The notes below the pieces were generated by a model. It ran no database searches, was not told the DNA's origin, and was given only the letters and a program-made list of their open reading frames with translations. Shown one piece after another: positions 20,920-32,345 of a stretch of 64,000 nucleotides of DNA. The stretch is from Immersiella caudata. Lineage: Eukaryota > Ascomycota > Sordariomycetes > Sordariales > Lasiosphaeriaceae. The stretch spans positions 1,240,001 through 1,304,000 of the forward strand of contig JAULSU010000004.1 in assembly GCA_030512335.1 (NCBI GenBank), in the 5' to 3' direction. Position 1 is the stretch's first letter; every line of letters begins with the position of its first letter. Position numbers and translations under genes: made by a program.

Positions 20920-22093
20920 ATGACTACGCTGGAGGGTGCGTGCCTTGGACGACGAGGCTTGGAAGGGGGATGCAGTCAGTTCCGGAGAGCAGCCGTGTCA
21001 CGATGGCTGCATCAGAGTTCTGCTCAGGGTGGCCCAGACGCGACTCCCGCAAACGTCTTTCAGACCTCTAGACGGCTACCCGTTGAGGTGGACTCGGAAA
21101 CCAAGACGGTCAAGACAGTCGTCGGCGAGCTTCCTCTCTCTCCTCTGATGGATCTCGCATTTTTCGACGCGAGAGAACGGTTTACCAGGCGCAAGCAACG
21201 TGAGAAACCGTATTCCAAGAAGTCTACGTTCCGGAAGCTCTTGGAACTAAATCCATATGGTATGTTTCGATTTGAGTTTCTGCAAGTGCATTATTGGCTT
21301 ACTTCCCACAGCCCAGGCTTTGGCCACGCCGATAAGAATGTGTTCCGTCACAAAGACCCCCATGCCAAAGTTCTTTCTCCAGCAGTTCAGGCTTGTGACA
21401 CACCCTGAGACGGACGAAACGTGGTGGATGGCCCAGAATTTGAAGAAATGGGAGCCGCCAGCGGAGACCGAGCCAAATAACAAACTAGACGCCGACAAAA
21501 CTTGTCGCGAATCTGCTGGTCCCTCAGCATACGTCCTTTCCAGTCACGGCCTGTTGGATTCGATGCAGAACAAACGATCACCATACGCCGGCAAACAACG
21601 AGGATTGATGCACCAAACTATTTTCGCGTCCGGCGCACCCATTGGTCAGTACCTGAATAAAGCCCTTTGGCGCCACGATATGGGTCCATTCTTGCTCGAG
21701 ATCATGAGACGCCGCGTGGTTGAGCAGTTGCTGTACTTCGCCGACAAGGTCGAGAAAGCCAATCGTCGATATTTGATCAAGTGCGATTCTTGGGATGAGG
21801 TCAAGCAGTATAACCACCGCGGTTGTATGCTATACTTTGAAGGGCCCGTTGGGACGGACACGGCGGTCATCCCACAGCTGTCGGCCATGTCGATCGAAAA
21901 GCGATACAATGGTACACTAGCGGTGCACAACATGCAGCAGCTTTTGACCGAGGAGCATATCCAGCGTCTAAGGGCTGAATCCACTGTCTTGCGAGATGGG
22001 TCCTTGTTCTTGCTCGGCAGGCGCCCGACTATCGATCTTCAGCTCCTATTGTGGAAGTTGCAAGGCTACGTATCGGGTGGCTCGGCCCAGTAG
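20920..22093 (+). CDS. Conserved-looking protein, probably mitochondrial, function unknown
   Basis: There are two exons, 20920-21259 and 21312-22093, with a 52-nt intron (donor GTATGT, acceptor CAG) and 373 residues. The junction reads LELNPYAQALATPIRMCSVT in frame. The N-terminus is rich in Arg, Ser and Ala with few acids, which suggests a matrix targeting peptide. The body has a basic segment (FTRRKQREKPYSKKSTFRK). Later landmarks are LPKFF-like MPKFFLQQF, HQTIFASGAPIGQYLNKALW and DLQLLLWKLQGYV. I do not recognise a characterised family; a role in mitochondrial translation or RNA handling would be a guess based on the basic N-terminal half. It shares a short promoter with clpP, which fits a mitochondrial role but does not prove one. 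Confidence 0.78.
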
Positions 22094-23474
22094 AAGAGGG
22101 CCCGACGGAATGAGCAGAACTCCACCAACATACACAATCGTCTCAACTGGATCGGCTCATATTGAGCAGTGCCCGCTGTCAGAAGCGATTGTTTCAGCAC
22201 CATGTATCCCTGAGGCCAAGGGGGAGGGCCCTGTAGGTCTATAAGCCCGGCCATAACTGACTTCGTGTCTCACTTGATCGACTTGATTTGGAGAATACAG
22301 TCCTCAAAATGGCGAATCAGGTCAGGAGGAAGATATGACAGTTATGGACCAGGACTCGGAGGACTCACACAAAACGGTAAACGCGGAAGTGCTGCGACGA
22401 GACGACGAGATTGGCCGTGAAGTTCCCACGTCTGCCGACGCCAAATCGTCACCGCCGCTCTCTTTCGAAGAGTCAACATAGCCATCAAGACGACTAGCAG
22501 CATCATGATCATGCCGCCTTGCGTCGCCTCAGCGCTCGATGCCAACTTTGCTATCATGTTGGCTCAGCTGGTTCCACAACAGAGCTCTTGGGACTCTCAA
22601 GGCCAAAAGTTGAGCCTTAAAATATACGAGGCTTCTTGGGTTGCCAACGTCACCACGCAACCACAACCGCTTGAATTTGCCCGTGCCCATATCATCCCAG
22701 CGTCACCGCCGGCGGGATATGTGGTTTACAGAAGCTAGCCTGCCCCTGAGAATAATCCTAGATCAGGCGAGAAGGGACGCTTGATGGGGTCACAGCGCTG
22801 GAAGATACTCCCATCTCCTTGAGTCGGGTGAAAGGACGTTGCCTCTACTGCCCAAAACTTACTAGGAAATAGCACCAGTTGGGAACTACGACGAGACAAG
22901 GAGGAAGGGAGCCAGTCAAGTAGCGCCTGTCTCTGGATTTCGGACACCGAGTGAAAGATTTAGTGAACATGCTTGTCAGCCTCATTTAGCCTCACCCAAA
23001 CAACGTCACTCATGTCCAGATGACATGGCCATGGCAACGCTAGCTTGGTTCAATTCCCCTATGTATGGTGATATGACCCAGTGAGCTGATACTCCAAATG
23101 CTGTTGACCATCCCCGTCCCTACCATAATACTTCAAAATAGTACGTGAATAACGATGCAAGTGCTTGAGATTTTACAAGGCATAATAACCAGGTGTGGGG
23201 AGCGTGCCGAAACGTCGCGTAGGCCCTGTGTGTAGGTACAGTACAAAAGCGAATAACAGGGGAGGTGCACGATAGAGCATGCGTGGCCCCTGACGCTGGC
23301 TACGCTGGGACGGGGAAATACCCGAGTATCGACCACCGCTGCGGAAGAGTCCGTCAGATAGGACTAAGTCAGACCTTCGTGTGACCAGAGCTCTAGTGTT
23401 TCCTGCCAGCCCTGCTCGCTGATGCGCATACAGCGGATTTCCTGATCCCAGTCCCTCTTGACAGCTACCAATAC
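22094..23474. other. Convergent intergenic region, 1.4 kb
   Basis: This lies between the 3' ends of the 20920 gene and taxilin. Short open frames (22342-22557 minus, 22505-22738 plus) overlap each other antiparallel and match nothing I know. Next to the taxilin stop, the same frame stays open on the minus strand from 23474 down to a second TAG near 23366. Confidence 0.5.
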
Positions 23475-25336
23475 CTAGCGGTGGCCATTAGCAGCCGTCA
23501 CAGTGGTTGCGGTGGCTGTTCCATGGACAGTGGTGACAGTCGTCGGGGGCGGTCGTTCGGGGCCGTAGGCCTGCGGTTTAGCCTGGCTCGGCTGGCTCGG
23601 ATGATGGGCCTCGTCCTCCGTCTCGTCGTCATACTCTTCGCCGTCGTCGCTGACCTCCTCATCCTCGCCCTCGTCATAGTCGTCCTCATAATCCGACTCG
23701 TCGCCTTCGAGATCGCCCTCAGCCCCAACGAAGCCGTTCTCCACAGGTCCTGTCATCCCCTGCGGAATACCTCGACCCTGCTGTTGCATTTGCTTGATGA
23801 TGCCGTTCAGCTTATCAAGCTTCTTCTTGAGGTCCTCTATCTCGCCCAGGTTCTTGTTCCGCTCTTCGGCCATTTTGAGGATGTTCCCGTTGACCTGCTC
23901 GTGCTTTCTTTTGAGGTTATCGTTCTCACGCTCCAGCCGTTTGGTCTTCTTGGACATGTCCTCCATTTCCTTGCGAAAGGTTAAAAACAAGTCATTACTA
24001 TTGTTGAGGGTGTCCTCAACCTGAACCAGTCAGTATGCGCATAGGGAAAAGGGGCGTTGTTGTGACACACCTGTTTGAACTTTTCCACGTAGACATTGAG
24101 CTGCTGTCTAAGCTCCGTCTCTGTCTTAGAGAAGGTCTGGACCTGGGAGTTTAGCTGCCGCGAGCGTGCGAGTTCGGACTCGTAGTTCTTCTTCTCTCGC
24201 TCGAACCTAGCGAGGTTGTACTGAACCTCGAGCTCCTTCGTGCGCATCTGCGAATGGAAGTGAAGTTCCCTGAGCTCGTACTGCTCAATTAGGGACTTGA
24301 AGCGCTGGCGGAAGCTGATTGGTGTTAGGAGGGCGCTAGAGAAACAAGGAGGGACACTAACAATTCGTCCATCTCCATGTCCACAACCTGCTTCCTAGGG
24401 TTGTCTTTCTCTTCCTGATAGTCATCCATACGTCGCAGGAGCCCAGAGTACCTCTCGTCCCATGAGTTTTGGCTTCTGACTTGCGTGTCGGATAGAGTCT
24501 TGTTCTCGTTCTGTTATGCCCCTCCGTTAGCACGCCAACCGCTGTAACCAGATGACAGAGAAGCGGACCTTAAGCTTGTTGTTTTCCTTCTGAAGCTCGC
24601 GGCACAGCTTTTCCAGCTTCTCCTTCAGCGATGTGGTCTTGTTAAGCTCAGTTCGGGTGCTATCCTTGTCTTTCTGGAGTTGGTCGCCCCGTTTCTTGTT
24701 CTTGATGCTCTCTCGCTCATGCCGCTTCATATCAGAGAGAAGATCCGAGCACCGCTTGGTAAGGTGCTCGATTTTCTGGATGTCGTTCATGCGCGAAGTG
24801 GCAGTATGCAGTTCGCGGTTCGCCTTCTTGACCTCCCGTTCTGTGCGCCTCGCTAGTCAGCTCCTACAAGGCAGTTCAACCAGTCTCTCAACACGCAAAC
24901 TAAGCATCCATTCCCCTATGCGGCACCAAGCAGTGAAGCTAGCCTCAGAAATGCAAGCTGGACTTCCATTCCCGGCACTGGCTCAGCCTTTTCTCTCTGT
25001 ACTTTGCACTGTATCCAACTCGACCACCACCCGGGAACGTAGACAGAACGCACCAATTTCGGCCTCCTGATCCTTCTCGCCGGCCGCATCAAGTTCCAGC
25101 TGAGAGATTCTGGCGGCGATGAGCTTTGAAGCCTCGTTCGGCTCCGTCGCCTTCTTCTGTTTCCCCTTCTTACCCGAAGCGACAGGCGGTGCGGGCGCGG
25201 GGCGGTTCTCGTGGACGTGGGCGGCGTGCCCATTCGTCGCAGGCATATCGGGCATCGGCGAAGACGCGGCGCTCATCGGGGTCGTGGGTCGCGGTGCTGC
25301 CGTCGCAGTAGTCACGAGGGGGTTGGCGCTCGACAT
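23475..25336 (-). CDS. Taxilin family coiled-coil protein
   Basis: There are five exons: 25054-25336, 24569-24840, 24362-24510, 24071-24314 and 23475-24020, giving 497 residues. Introns are 213, 58, 47 and 50 nt, and every phase agrees. Taxilins are long coiled-coil proteins; animal members bind syntaxins and are linked to vesicle traffic. The conserved core is clear: IEHLTKRCSDLLSDMKRHE, FRQRFKSLIEQYELRELHFH, RTKELEVQYNLARFEREKK and LFLTFRKEMEDMSKKTKRLE. Before it lies an Ala/Pro/Thr-rich N-terminus with a KKGKQKK patch. After it comes a strongly acidic C-terminal region (about residues 395-455, Asp/Glu/Tyr-rich) and a Pro/Thr-rich end. The start at 25336 was chosen over an ATG 66 nt upstream because MSSANPLVTT is the more usual style; both are in frame. 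Confidence 0.9.
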
Positions 25337-26635
25337 GGTTGTTGTTGCGGCGTGCGTGACTGCGGTGGGTGAAGGATGCGATTTCCAGCATTCCGGAACC
25401 ACTTTGTGCCCTTGGTGCGCGGCGGTTTGCAGGCGCGTATGCTGTGGCGTTGTGGTGGGGGTCGTCGGTCACTCTTCTCGTCGCGAAAGAAGACTTTTGA
25501 GGTACGGAGGAGATCACTCTGGATGGCGTCGGTTAATCAGACTGCGTCGACGCAAATTGCCTGGGTTCGCCGGTGTGGGCACGGACTCTTGGTCCCCGGA
25601 GGTGGTGGGCTTCCTGGTTTCTTCGGCGCCAAACCCACCTGTTTACGTATACAGCTCACTGTACGATACAACACATTACAGTCCCGAGTGGTAACGGCCA
25701 GACGCTGTCTCTGCGCACAAAAACATCACAGCTCCTTGGTATTCTTGCGGCTTCTACAAATATCCAGCTCTCTGCATGATACAAGGCATCTAGCCGCACG
25801 GTACATACTTTGCAGAGATGCCGCTCGTCCTGGAACAGCTGCAAAACTCGAAGTGGAGCTCAAGTTGTCCATCGTTAGCACGTTGGGTCTCCCGGCTTTC
25901 AGTGGCCACACTTCCCACCAAGATCTGTCTGTTAAAAGGCTCCAGGGGTTTGGTAAAGCAACAGATGACGGTAAAACAGCGGCGGAGGGGGAGCGAAAAC
26001 AACACTCTCATCCTCGCCTCTCCTCCGAACGACTAAAACACAGGCCTTGCCAAATCTTCTGCTCTTTAGAAACTCCAGACAAACACCCATGCTCTCAATT
26101 GTCCTAGGTGAATGTGACGCCGACACCTGGATATCAGACCTTCAGACCAATGAAGAGCGTTTCCCCCACTCTGCGGAAGACATTACGGACCTCCTAGACG
26201 TCTTTGTCATACCTAAAAGAAGCCATGAAAGCAGGTTTCAATGCATGCATAGCATCAGAAAGACACCGGCAACGACGGACAGGTCTTCTCCAAGGTTCTT
26301 CGTGGGTTGGGGGTGGATGGCTTCAAGATTCCGGGTTAGGGTTCTCATAGATAATTTCGACTTTTACCAGCTTCATAACGCACTTTAGCAGGCCTCGAGT
26401 CAGGGATAGCTAGGATAAGGCTCGATACGGGAATACTGTCGCCTTAGTGGGCCAGATACGACATCACGACGTATCTTCATAACAATTCTTCCTCGACGCC
26501 ACTAACCAACTTATTTCGCTCGCATCTCAGCCTCGTTGCTGGCTTCCACAACCATTGCATTGCCATCCATCGTAGCAGCGCCCCAATCCGTGAGCCGCCA
26601 ACGAGTTCGAGACGGCATCCGAACGAGCCGCCGCC
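25337..26635. other. Divergent intergenic region taxilin / CYM1
   Basis: This is about 1.3 kb holding two promoters. A CCAAT core lies at 26583-26587, about 50 bases before the CYM1 start codon. A telomere-like word (GGGTTAGGGTT) lies near 26333-26343. I see no supported gene. Confidence 0.55.
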
Positions 26636-29600
26636 ATGCTCCGCAACGCAGCCAAAGGCGCGGCACGCCGAGCCGTCACCGAGCTTTCGCGGCTCCCCAA
26701 GCCTGGTGACAAGGTGCACGGCTTCACGCTGCTGAGATCCAAACACGTTCCGGAACTCGAGTTGACGGCGTTGCATCTGCAGCACGACAAGACGGGCGCC
26801 GAGCACCTGCACATTGCCCGCGATGACAGCAATAATGTTTTCTCCATCGGCTTCAAGACCAACCCTCCAGACGATACCGGCGTTCCACATATCCTCGAGC
26901 ATACAACACTCTGCGGCAGCGAAAAGTGAGCAGCCCCAACGGACCCCCTTTGCTGCGCACTTGGTCGCTGACAAGCCTCGCTTTTCACAGATATCCCATT
27001 CGTGATCCATTTTTCAAGATGCTGCCACGGACACTCTCCAACTTCATGAATGCCTTCACGGCGCCCGACCACACCTTCTACCCCTTTGCCACCACTAATG
27101 CCCAAGATTTCAAGAACCTCATGTCGGTGTATCTTGATGCAACACTGAAGCCGCTTTTGAAGGAATCGGACTTCACGCAGGAAGGCTGGCGCATTGGTCC
27201 GGAGAACCCGCAGGCACTCGTCACCGAGGGGGCCGATGCGAAACCCGAAGACAGGAAACTTGTCTTCAAAGGGGTTGTGTACAACGAGATGAAGGGGCAA
27301 ATGTCTGATGCTGGCTATCTGTTCTACATCAGATTCCAAGATCACATCTTCCCTGACATCAATAATTCTGGCGGCGATCCGCAGAAGATCACCGACCTGG
27401 CCTACAAGCAACTGAAGCAGTTCCATGCTGAGCATTATCACCCAAGTAACGCCAAGGTGTTCACCTATGGCGATATGCCTCTCACAGATCATCTCAAGGA
27501 GATTGACGCCCAACTTGGTGCGTTTGAAAGGATCCGGGGTGACCTAGCCATCCACCGTCCTATTGATCTCAGCAGTGGACCAAGAGAAGTAAAGCTATTC
27601 GGCCCTGTTGATCCTCTGGTCGACATAAACAAGCAGTTCAAGACCTCACTGTCATGGGTCTTGGGTGATACAACCAACATCGTGGAGTCCTTTGCTCTTG
27701 GGCTGATTTCGGCCCTGCTCTCAGATGGCTACGGCTCTCCGTTGTACAAAGGGCTGATTGAATCAGGTTTGGGCACAGACTGGAGCCCCAACACTGGGTA
27801 CGATAGCTCTGGAAAGCTCGGGATCTTCTCCGTTGGTCTTACTGGAGTGGCAGAAGAGGATGTTCCGAAGCTGAAGTCGAGGGTTCAGGAGCTCCTCCAA
27901 GAAGCGCGCCAAAAGGGGTTCAATCGGTCCAAGATCGACGGCTACCTTCATCAGCTAGAGCTAGGCCTAAAACACAAAACGGCAAATTTCGGCATGTCTT
28001 TGCTTCACCGATTGAAACCAAAGTGGTTTACTGGTGTTGACCCCTTTGACTCTCTCGCTTGGAACGACACTCTTGCAGCCTTTGAAAAGGAATTCGCAAA
28101 GGGGGGGTACCTCGAAGGCCTCATGGATAAGTACTTGCTGAATGACAACACTCTCACCTTCACAATGGCTCCCTCTGAGACTTTCGGGCAAGATCTGGCT
28201 CAGGAAGAGGAGACGCGCCTCAAGACCAAGATCTCCCAAGTTGTGGAATCTGCTGGTGGCGAGGAAAAGGCCCAGGCTGCTTTGGAAGCCCGGGAACTCG
28301 AACTCTTGATTGAGCAAGGGAAAACAAACACCGAGGATCTCAGTTGCCTACCCAGCGTTCACGTTGCCGACATTCCTCGGCAAAAGGAGCCTGTCGTGTT
28401 GAGAAACGAGAGCACAGACAGACTGAGTACCCAGTGGCGAGAAGCACCAACGAATGGTCTGACATACTTCCGGGCTATTAACACGCTCGACTCGCTACCG
28501 GATGACCTTCGAAGCCTCATTCCCCTTTTCACAGACTCGATCATGCGTCTCGGGACGAAGAACACGTCGATGGAGCAGCTGGAAGATCTGATCAAGCTGA
28601 AGACCGGAGGTATCTCGGTTGGCTACCACTCGGCATCACGGCCGACAGACTTCAGACAAGCTACCGAGGGTCTCATTTTCACGGGCATGGCGCTCGATCG
28701 CAACGTGCCAATCATGTTTGAGCTTCTGCGTAAATTAGTCATCGAGACAAACTTTGACAGCCCCGAGGCAAGCCAGCAAATTCGACAACTACTACAGGCT
28801 TCCGCAGACGGTGTTGTGAATGACATCGCTTCGTCAGGGCACGCTTTTGCGCGAAGGGCTGCCGAAGCTGGTCTGTCTTGGGACTCTTTCCTCAAGGAGC
28901 AGGTTAGCGGACTGTCGCAGGTCAAGCTAGTCACCAGCTTCGCTCACCGTCCTGCGTCAGACCAGCTCGAGGATGTCATAGCGAAGCTGAAGCAGATTCA
29001 ACAATTTGCCTTGGCCGGCACCCTGCGTACCGCCATCACCTGCGATACCGAGAGCGTTGCCAGCAATTCCAAGGCGCTTTCAGAATTCGTGGGCTCCTTG
29101 TCGCCGAAGGGGGCAGCGTTTGAGGCCCGAGGTGCTCCACAATTCTCCCGGGATATTAAATCCTTCTACCCTCTTCCCTACCAAGTCTACTACGGCGCCC
29201 TCGCTCTGCCTACGGTTTCTTACACCTCTCCAGAAGGCGCACCACTTCAGATCCTCTCACAACTGCTCACGCATAAGCATCTCCACCACGAGATCCGAGA
29301 GAAAGGCGGTGCCTATGGTGGCGGTGCTTATTCCCGTGCCCTCGACGGCGTGTTCGGCTTCTACTCCTACCGCGATCCCAACCCAGTCAACACTATGAAG
29401 ATCATGACCAACGCCGGACGCTGGGCGGTAGACAAGAAGTGGAGCGACCGTGATCTGGAAGACGCAAAAATCTCGGTGTTCCAGGGTGTTGACGCTCCCA
29501 GGGCCGTCAACGAAGAGGGTATGGGTAACTTCCTCTATGGTGTCACGGAAGAAATGAAGCAGACCAGACGCGAACAGCTGCTCGATGTCACCAAGGACCA

Positions 29601-29739
29601 AGTCCGAGAAGTTGCCCAGAAGTATATTGTCGACGCTTTGGTCCGGAACAAGGAACGCGTGGTGTTCCTTGGAGAGAAGAAAGATTGGGCCGACAAGTCT
29701 TGGACGATTAACGAGATGGACATCAACGGCGTCGAATAA
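26636..29739 (+). CDS. CYM1: Mitochondrial presequence protease Cym1/PreP
   Basis: There are two exons, 26636-26925 and 26991-29739, with a 65-nt intron and 1012 residues. Cym1 is an M16C zinc metalloprotease that degrades cleaved targeting peptides in the matrix. The inverted zinc motif HxxEH is present as HILEH (residues 85-89), and the third ligand lies in KGVVYNEMKGQMSD. The intron falls just after the motif, at TLCGSEK/YPIRDPFF. The second M16 half carries LDSLPDDLRSLIPLF and the REKGGAYGGGA loop used in substrate binding. The N-terminus MLRNAAKGAARRAV is a good matrix signal. Length is that of the family (about 990-1030 residues). This is one of two M16 peptidases in the window. Confidence 0.96.
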
Positions 29740-31662
29740 CGCCTCGATTTCCGAGCAGTGCCCGATCGGCCTAGCCGGCCCGTCGTTTGTTGTATTCAAT
29801 AATATGTATAACACTACCGGTGATACCCTTCTCTATCTGGAGGCCTCCACACTTTGTTTTTGCGATTACATACGAGGTTGACGTTGCTCACGCCTTAGAC
29901 CTATTCACTACAACTTTGCTAGACACCGCTGCAGGCCTTCTTGCACTCCCTGGAATCATGCCTCTTCTCCATGCGAAAGAGTTTCGGGTCAATACACCCG
30001 CTCTCTCTTGACAGCGGGGAAGACGTTGAAGGGCCCAGAAATCTCCGAGATTCAAGCAAGGATGGGTTAAGTGACCACAATGCAAACTTTGTCTTCCTCC
30101 CCTCTGCCCCTATTGCCACCGTCAGTCTGACCGCACGCGTTCAGATACGATACGTCTTGGTGCTCTATACCATAGCACTGAGACCACAACAAGACGCAAG
30201 AGGAAAGGACCCTGGGAATCGGCACTCTCCGTGCCGAGGCCCGGACCGAGCGCTCGTAATTCAGAACCGCCTTCCACAGATTTGGATTCGCGGACTAAAA
30301 AACAGAGTACATGCCCACCTCGCTACGTACCTCCCGCCCGCCACCCACTCGTTCCCCCTATGTAGAAGAAGAAGCTTCTGTCTCTTGGCATCGGATCTCG
30401 AAGATCTTCGTGCCCAGCTCCCGGTTTCCAGAACATTTCTGCACTTTTGAAAATTGCCCCTTGATTACGTCACATCCACCAGACACCCTCGCTCTATCAT
30501 TGGTGAAGAAGGGTGTCTCAAGAACCAGTGGTTGTAGCCGGCTTACTACCGATGCTGCAGGACCTGGTATTGAAGCGCGGCTTGCATGCGACTTTCTCCG
30601 AATCGGAGATATCCCCCTTACATACGACACATCAACACACCGCATCAAGCCGAGACTTCCCATACGAAAGCCAGCTGGACGGATTGCGCACTCCATCCAC
30701 AGCTCGCATATCTTTGTCACCGCTCGCAGACAGACCAAGAATCAGGCTAATGTATCAGCGGCCCCAATGCGCGATTTTACTGGCCTGTCGCGCTGCAACG
30801 TCCTTGGGACTTCACAGTCGATCGGTCGAATCGTCGACCATCGGTGATTTTGCCCTGCCTGACAATGGAGCGTCCCTTCCTCCGCCTGTGCCGCTGCCTT
30901 GACCGCGGGAAAAACTACCGCAGCAGAGGCCACGGTTTTGCTGGTTGCCGATGTCACCGCAAGTTGCGGTCTGAAAGGTTCGCACGCCATCAAGCGGACG
31001 GGTGTGAAAGGATGCGCATACGCATCGCAGAGTACAGCAAAGGGCCGTTTTCGACCAGGCACCAACCAGGAAGAAGACATAAGAAAGGTTGGAAGCCCTT
31101 GGTGGGCTCCCTCCGGCTGACCACTCGTCGGCGTGTGGGCGAAACTGCAAGTGTCTGCGTTGGGATGACTGACTGTAGGCTAGGGTGGTCGTTACCCAGG
31201 TGGTGAGGACCCCGTAGCAGGTCGCTGGGACCTTGTCACTGAGGTCGAGATCTCGGTACGGGACTACAAAGCGACCACCCGTGGGTACCTGCCTTTCACT
31301 AGCCCCGAGAACGGCGGGATCCGGGTTTCCATGACCCATTTAAATGTTGGCATGAAACGGAGCTCATTCCGCTTGTTCCCTAACCCCCGCTTCATTGACC
31401 GCACGCGTTGTCCAGATTTTGTGTGCGGAATTCAAATCAAGACCTCAGCACAGCCCTCCTGGCCCCCCCCCCCCTCCCCACCATGATTCACACCTAGCGT
31501 TGCCCCTCATATTTTTAAGTTGCCCCAGAACCACGACCACTCCCAAAATCTTCCCTCCCTGTCCTGGTGATTTTTCCTCCTCCCAAAGAACTTCTCCTCA
31601 ACCCTCTCTCGCACCGAAAGCTACAGCTCACCGCAACTCAATTCTGGAGCGCGACGAAATTG
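29740..31662. other. Intergenic region CYM1 to ornithine decarboxylase leader
   Basis: This is about 1.9 kb with no supported gene. Open frames on both strands between 29940 and 31340 overlap one another and look like chance. The right end holds pyrimidine-rich DNA typical of a strong fungal promoter, including a C12 run at 31463-31474. Confidence 0.5.
31463..31474. repeat. C12 homopolymer in a pyrimidine-rich tract
   Basis: Twelve uninterrupted C residues are followed by TCCCC. The tract lies about 190 bases upstream of the inferred donor of the ornithine decarboxylase leader intron, so it probably sits at or near the promoter. Confidence 0.95.
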
Positions 31663-31877
31663 GTAAGGCATCCCCCCGCTTTCCTCCTAGTTCTTGCCCC
31701 CCCCCCAACGACTCGCTCGGGTCACATGGCGTACCGCACTGGCCATGCCTCACTCGACTCCTGTTCGTCGACGTGGGGAGTCTTGCGCGGGCGTACCCGG
31801 ATTGTTGCCTGCCCCGGCGCTGGGTAGATGGTTCTTGACACAGAGTGATGCACTACTAACGGATATCACTCGAACAG
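31663..31877 (+). other. SPE1: Inferred 5'-leader intron of ornithine decarboxylase
   Basis: A donor GTAAGG at 31663 and an acceptor AACAG ending at 31877 bracket 215 bases. The branch word TACTAAC, the strongest fungal form, is at 31854-31860, with its branch A 18 bases before the acceptor G. Splicing would remove the ATG at 31851 and others in the interval. Confidence 0.65.
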
Positions 31878-32345
31878 CTCTCCCCCAACCTCAATCTCGA
31901 CTGCCTTTGGTCTCATCAAAGGCACCCCAGCTACTACGGCTTCCCCGGCCGTAAACCTTGTCCCTGATCAAGATTCCGGCCTCCGAAAAACCTTTCACAT
32001 CATCAACTCCTTGCCACCGCCTGACGTCGTCTAAGGATCCCGAGTTTTCCTTGTTCGACTCCCCTTACAACCAAGGACCCGAGAAAACCCCCAACAACCA
32101 GCTGCCGCATAGGACGAGTTCTGAGGTTCTTCCTCTGCACGAGGAAGAGTCGAGGAGACCTCGTCAGTCCGCTTCTGAGGGATCAGTCTGCTACCGACAC
32201 CGACCCCCCTAACACCCGCTTGAGACCCCAGCATCTCAAACGACAACCATCGTAACGAGACAATCCTCCCTCTCGATTACGTTCACCTCTTCTGATCCCT
32301 CAACCTCTCATCCTCCGAATCTTCTCTCACGTCACATCGTGGGTC
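31878..32345 (+). promoter_or_regulatory. SPE1: Long ATG-free leader of ornithine decarboxylase
   Basis: The 468 bases between the inferred leader intron and the start codon contain no ATG in any frame. The stretch is rich in C, A and T and poor in G-runs. Ornithine decarboxylase mRNAs commonly have long leaders used for polyamine control, so this is the place to look for such control here. Confidence 0.65.

Noticed and set aside
22505..22738. 77-codon plus-strand frame between two convergent genes
   Set aside because: It overlaps a 71-codon minus-strand frame, and neither has splice partners or a recognisable motif.
26333..26343. Telomere-like GGGTTAGGGTT
   Set aside because: Fewer than two units, in ordinary intergenic DNA; chance is enough.
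26527..27513. 328-codon minus-strand frame
   Set aside because: It is antisense to the CYM1 exons and crosses the CYM1 intron and promoter. It is a shadow of codon use.
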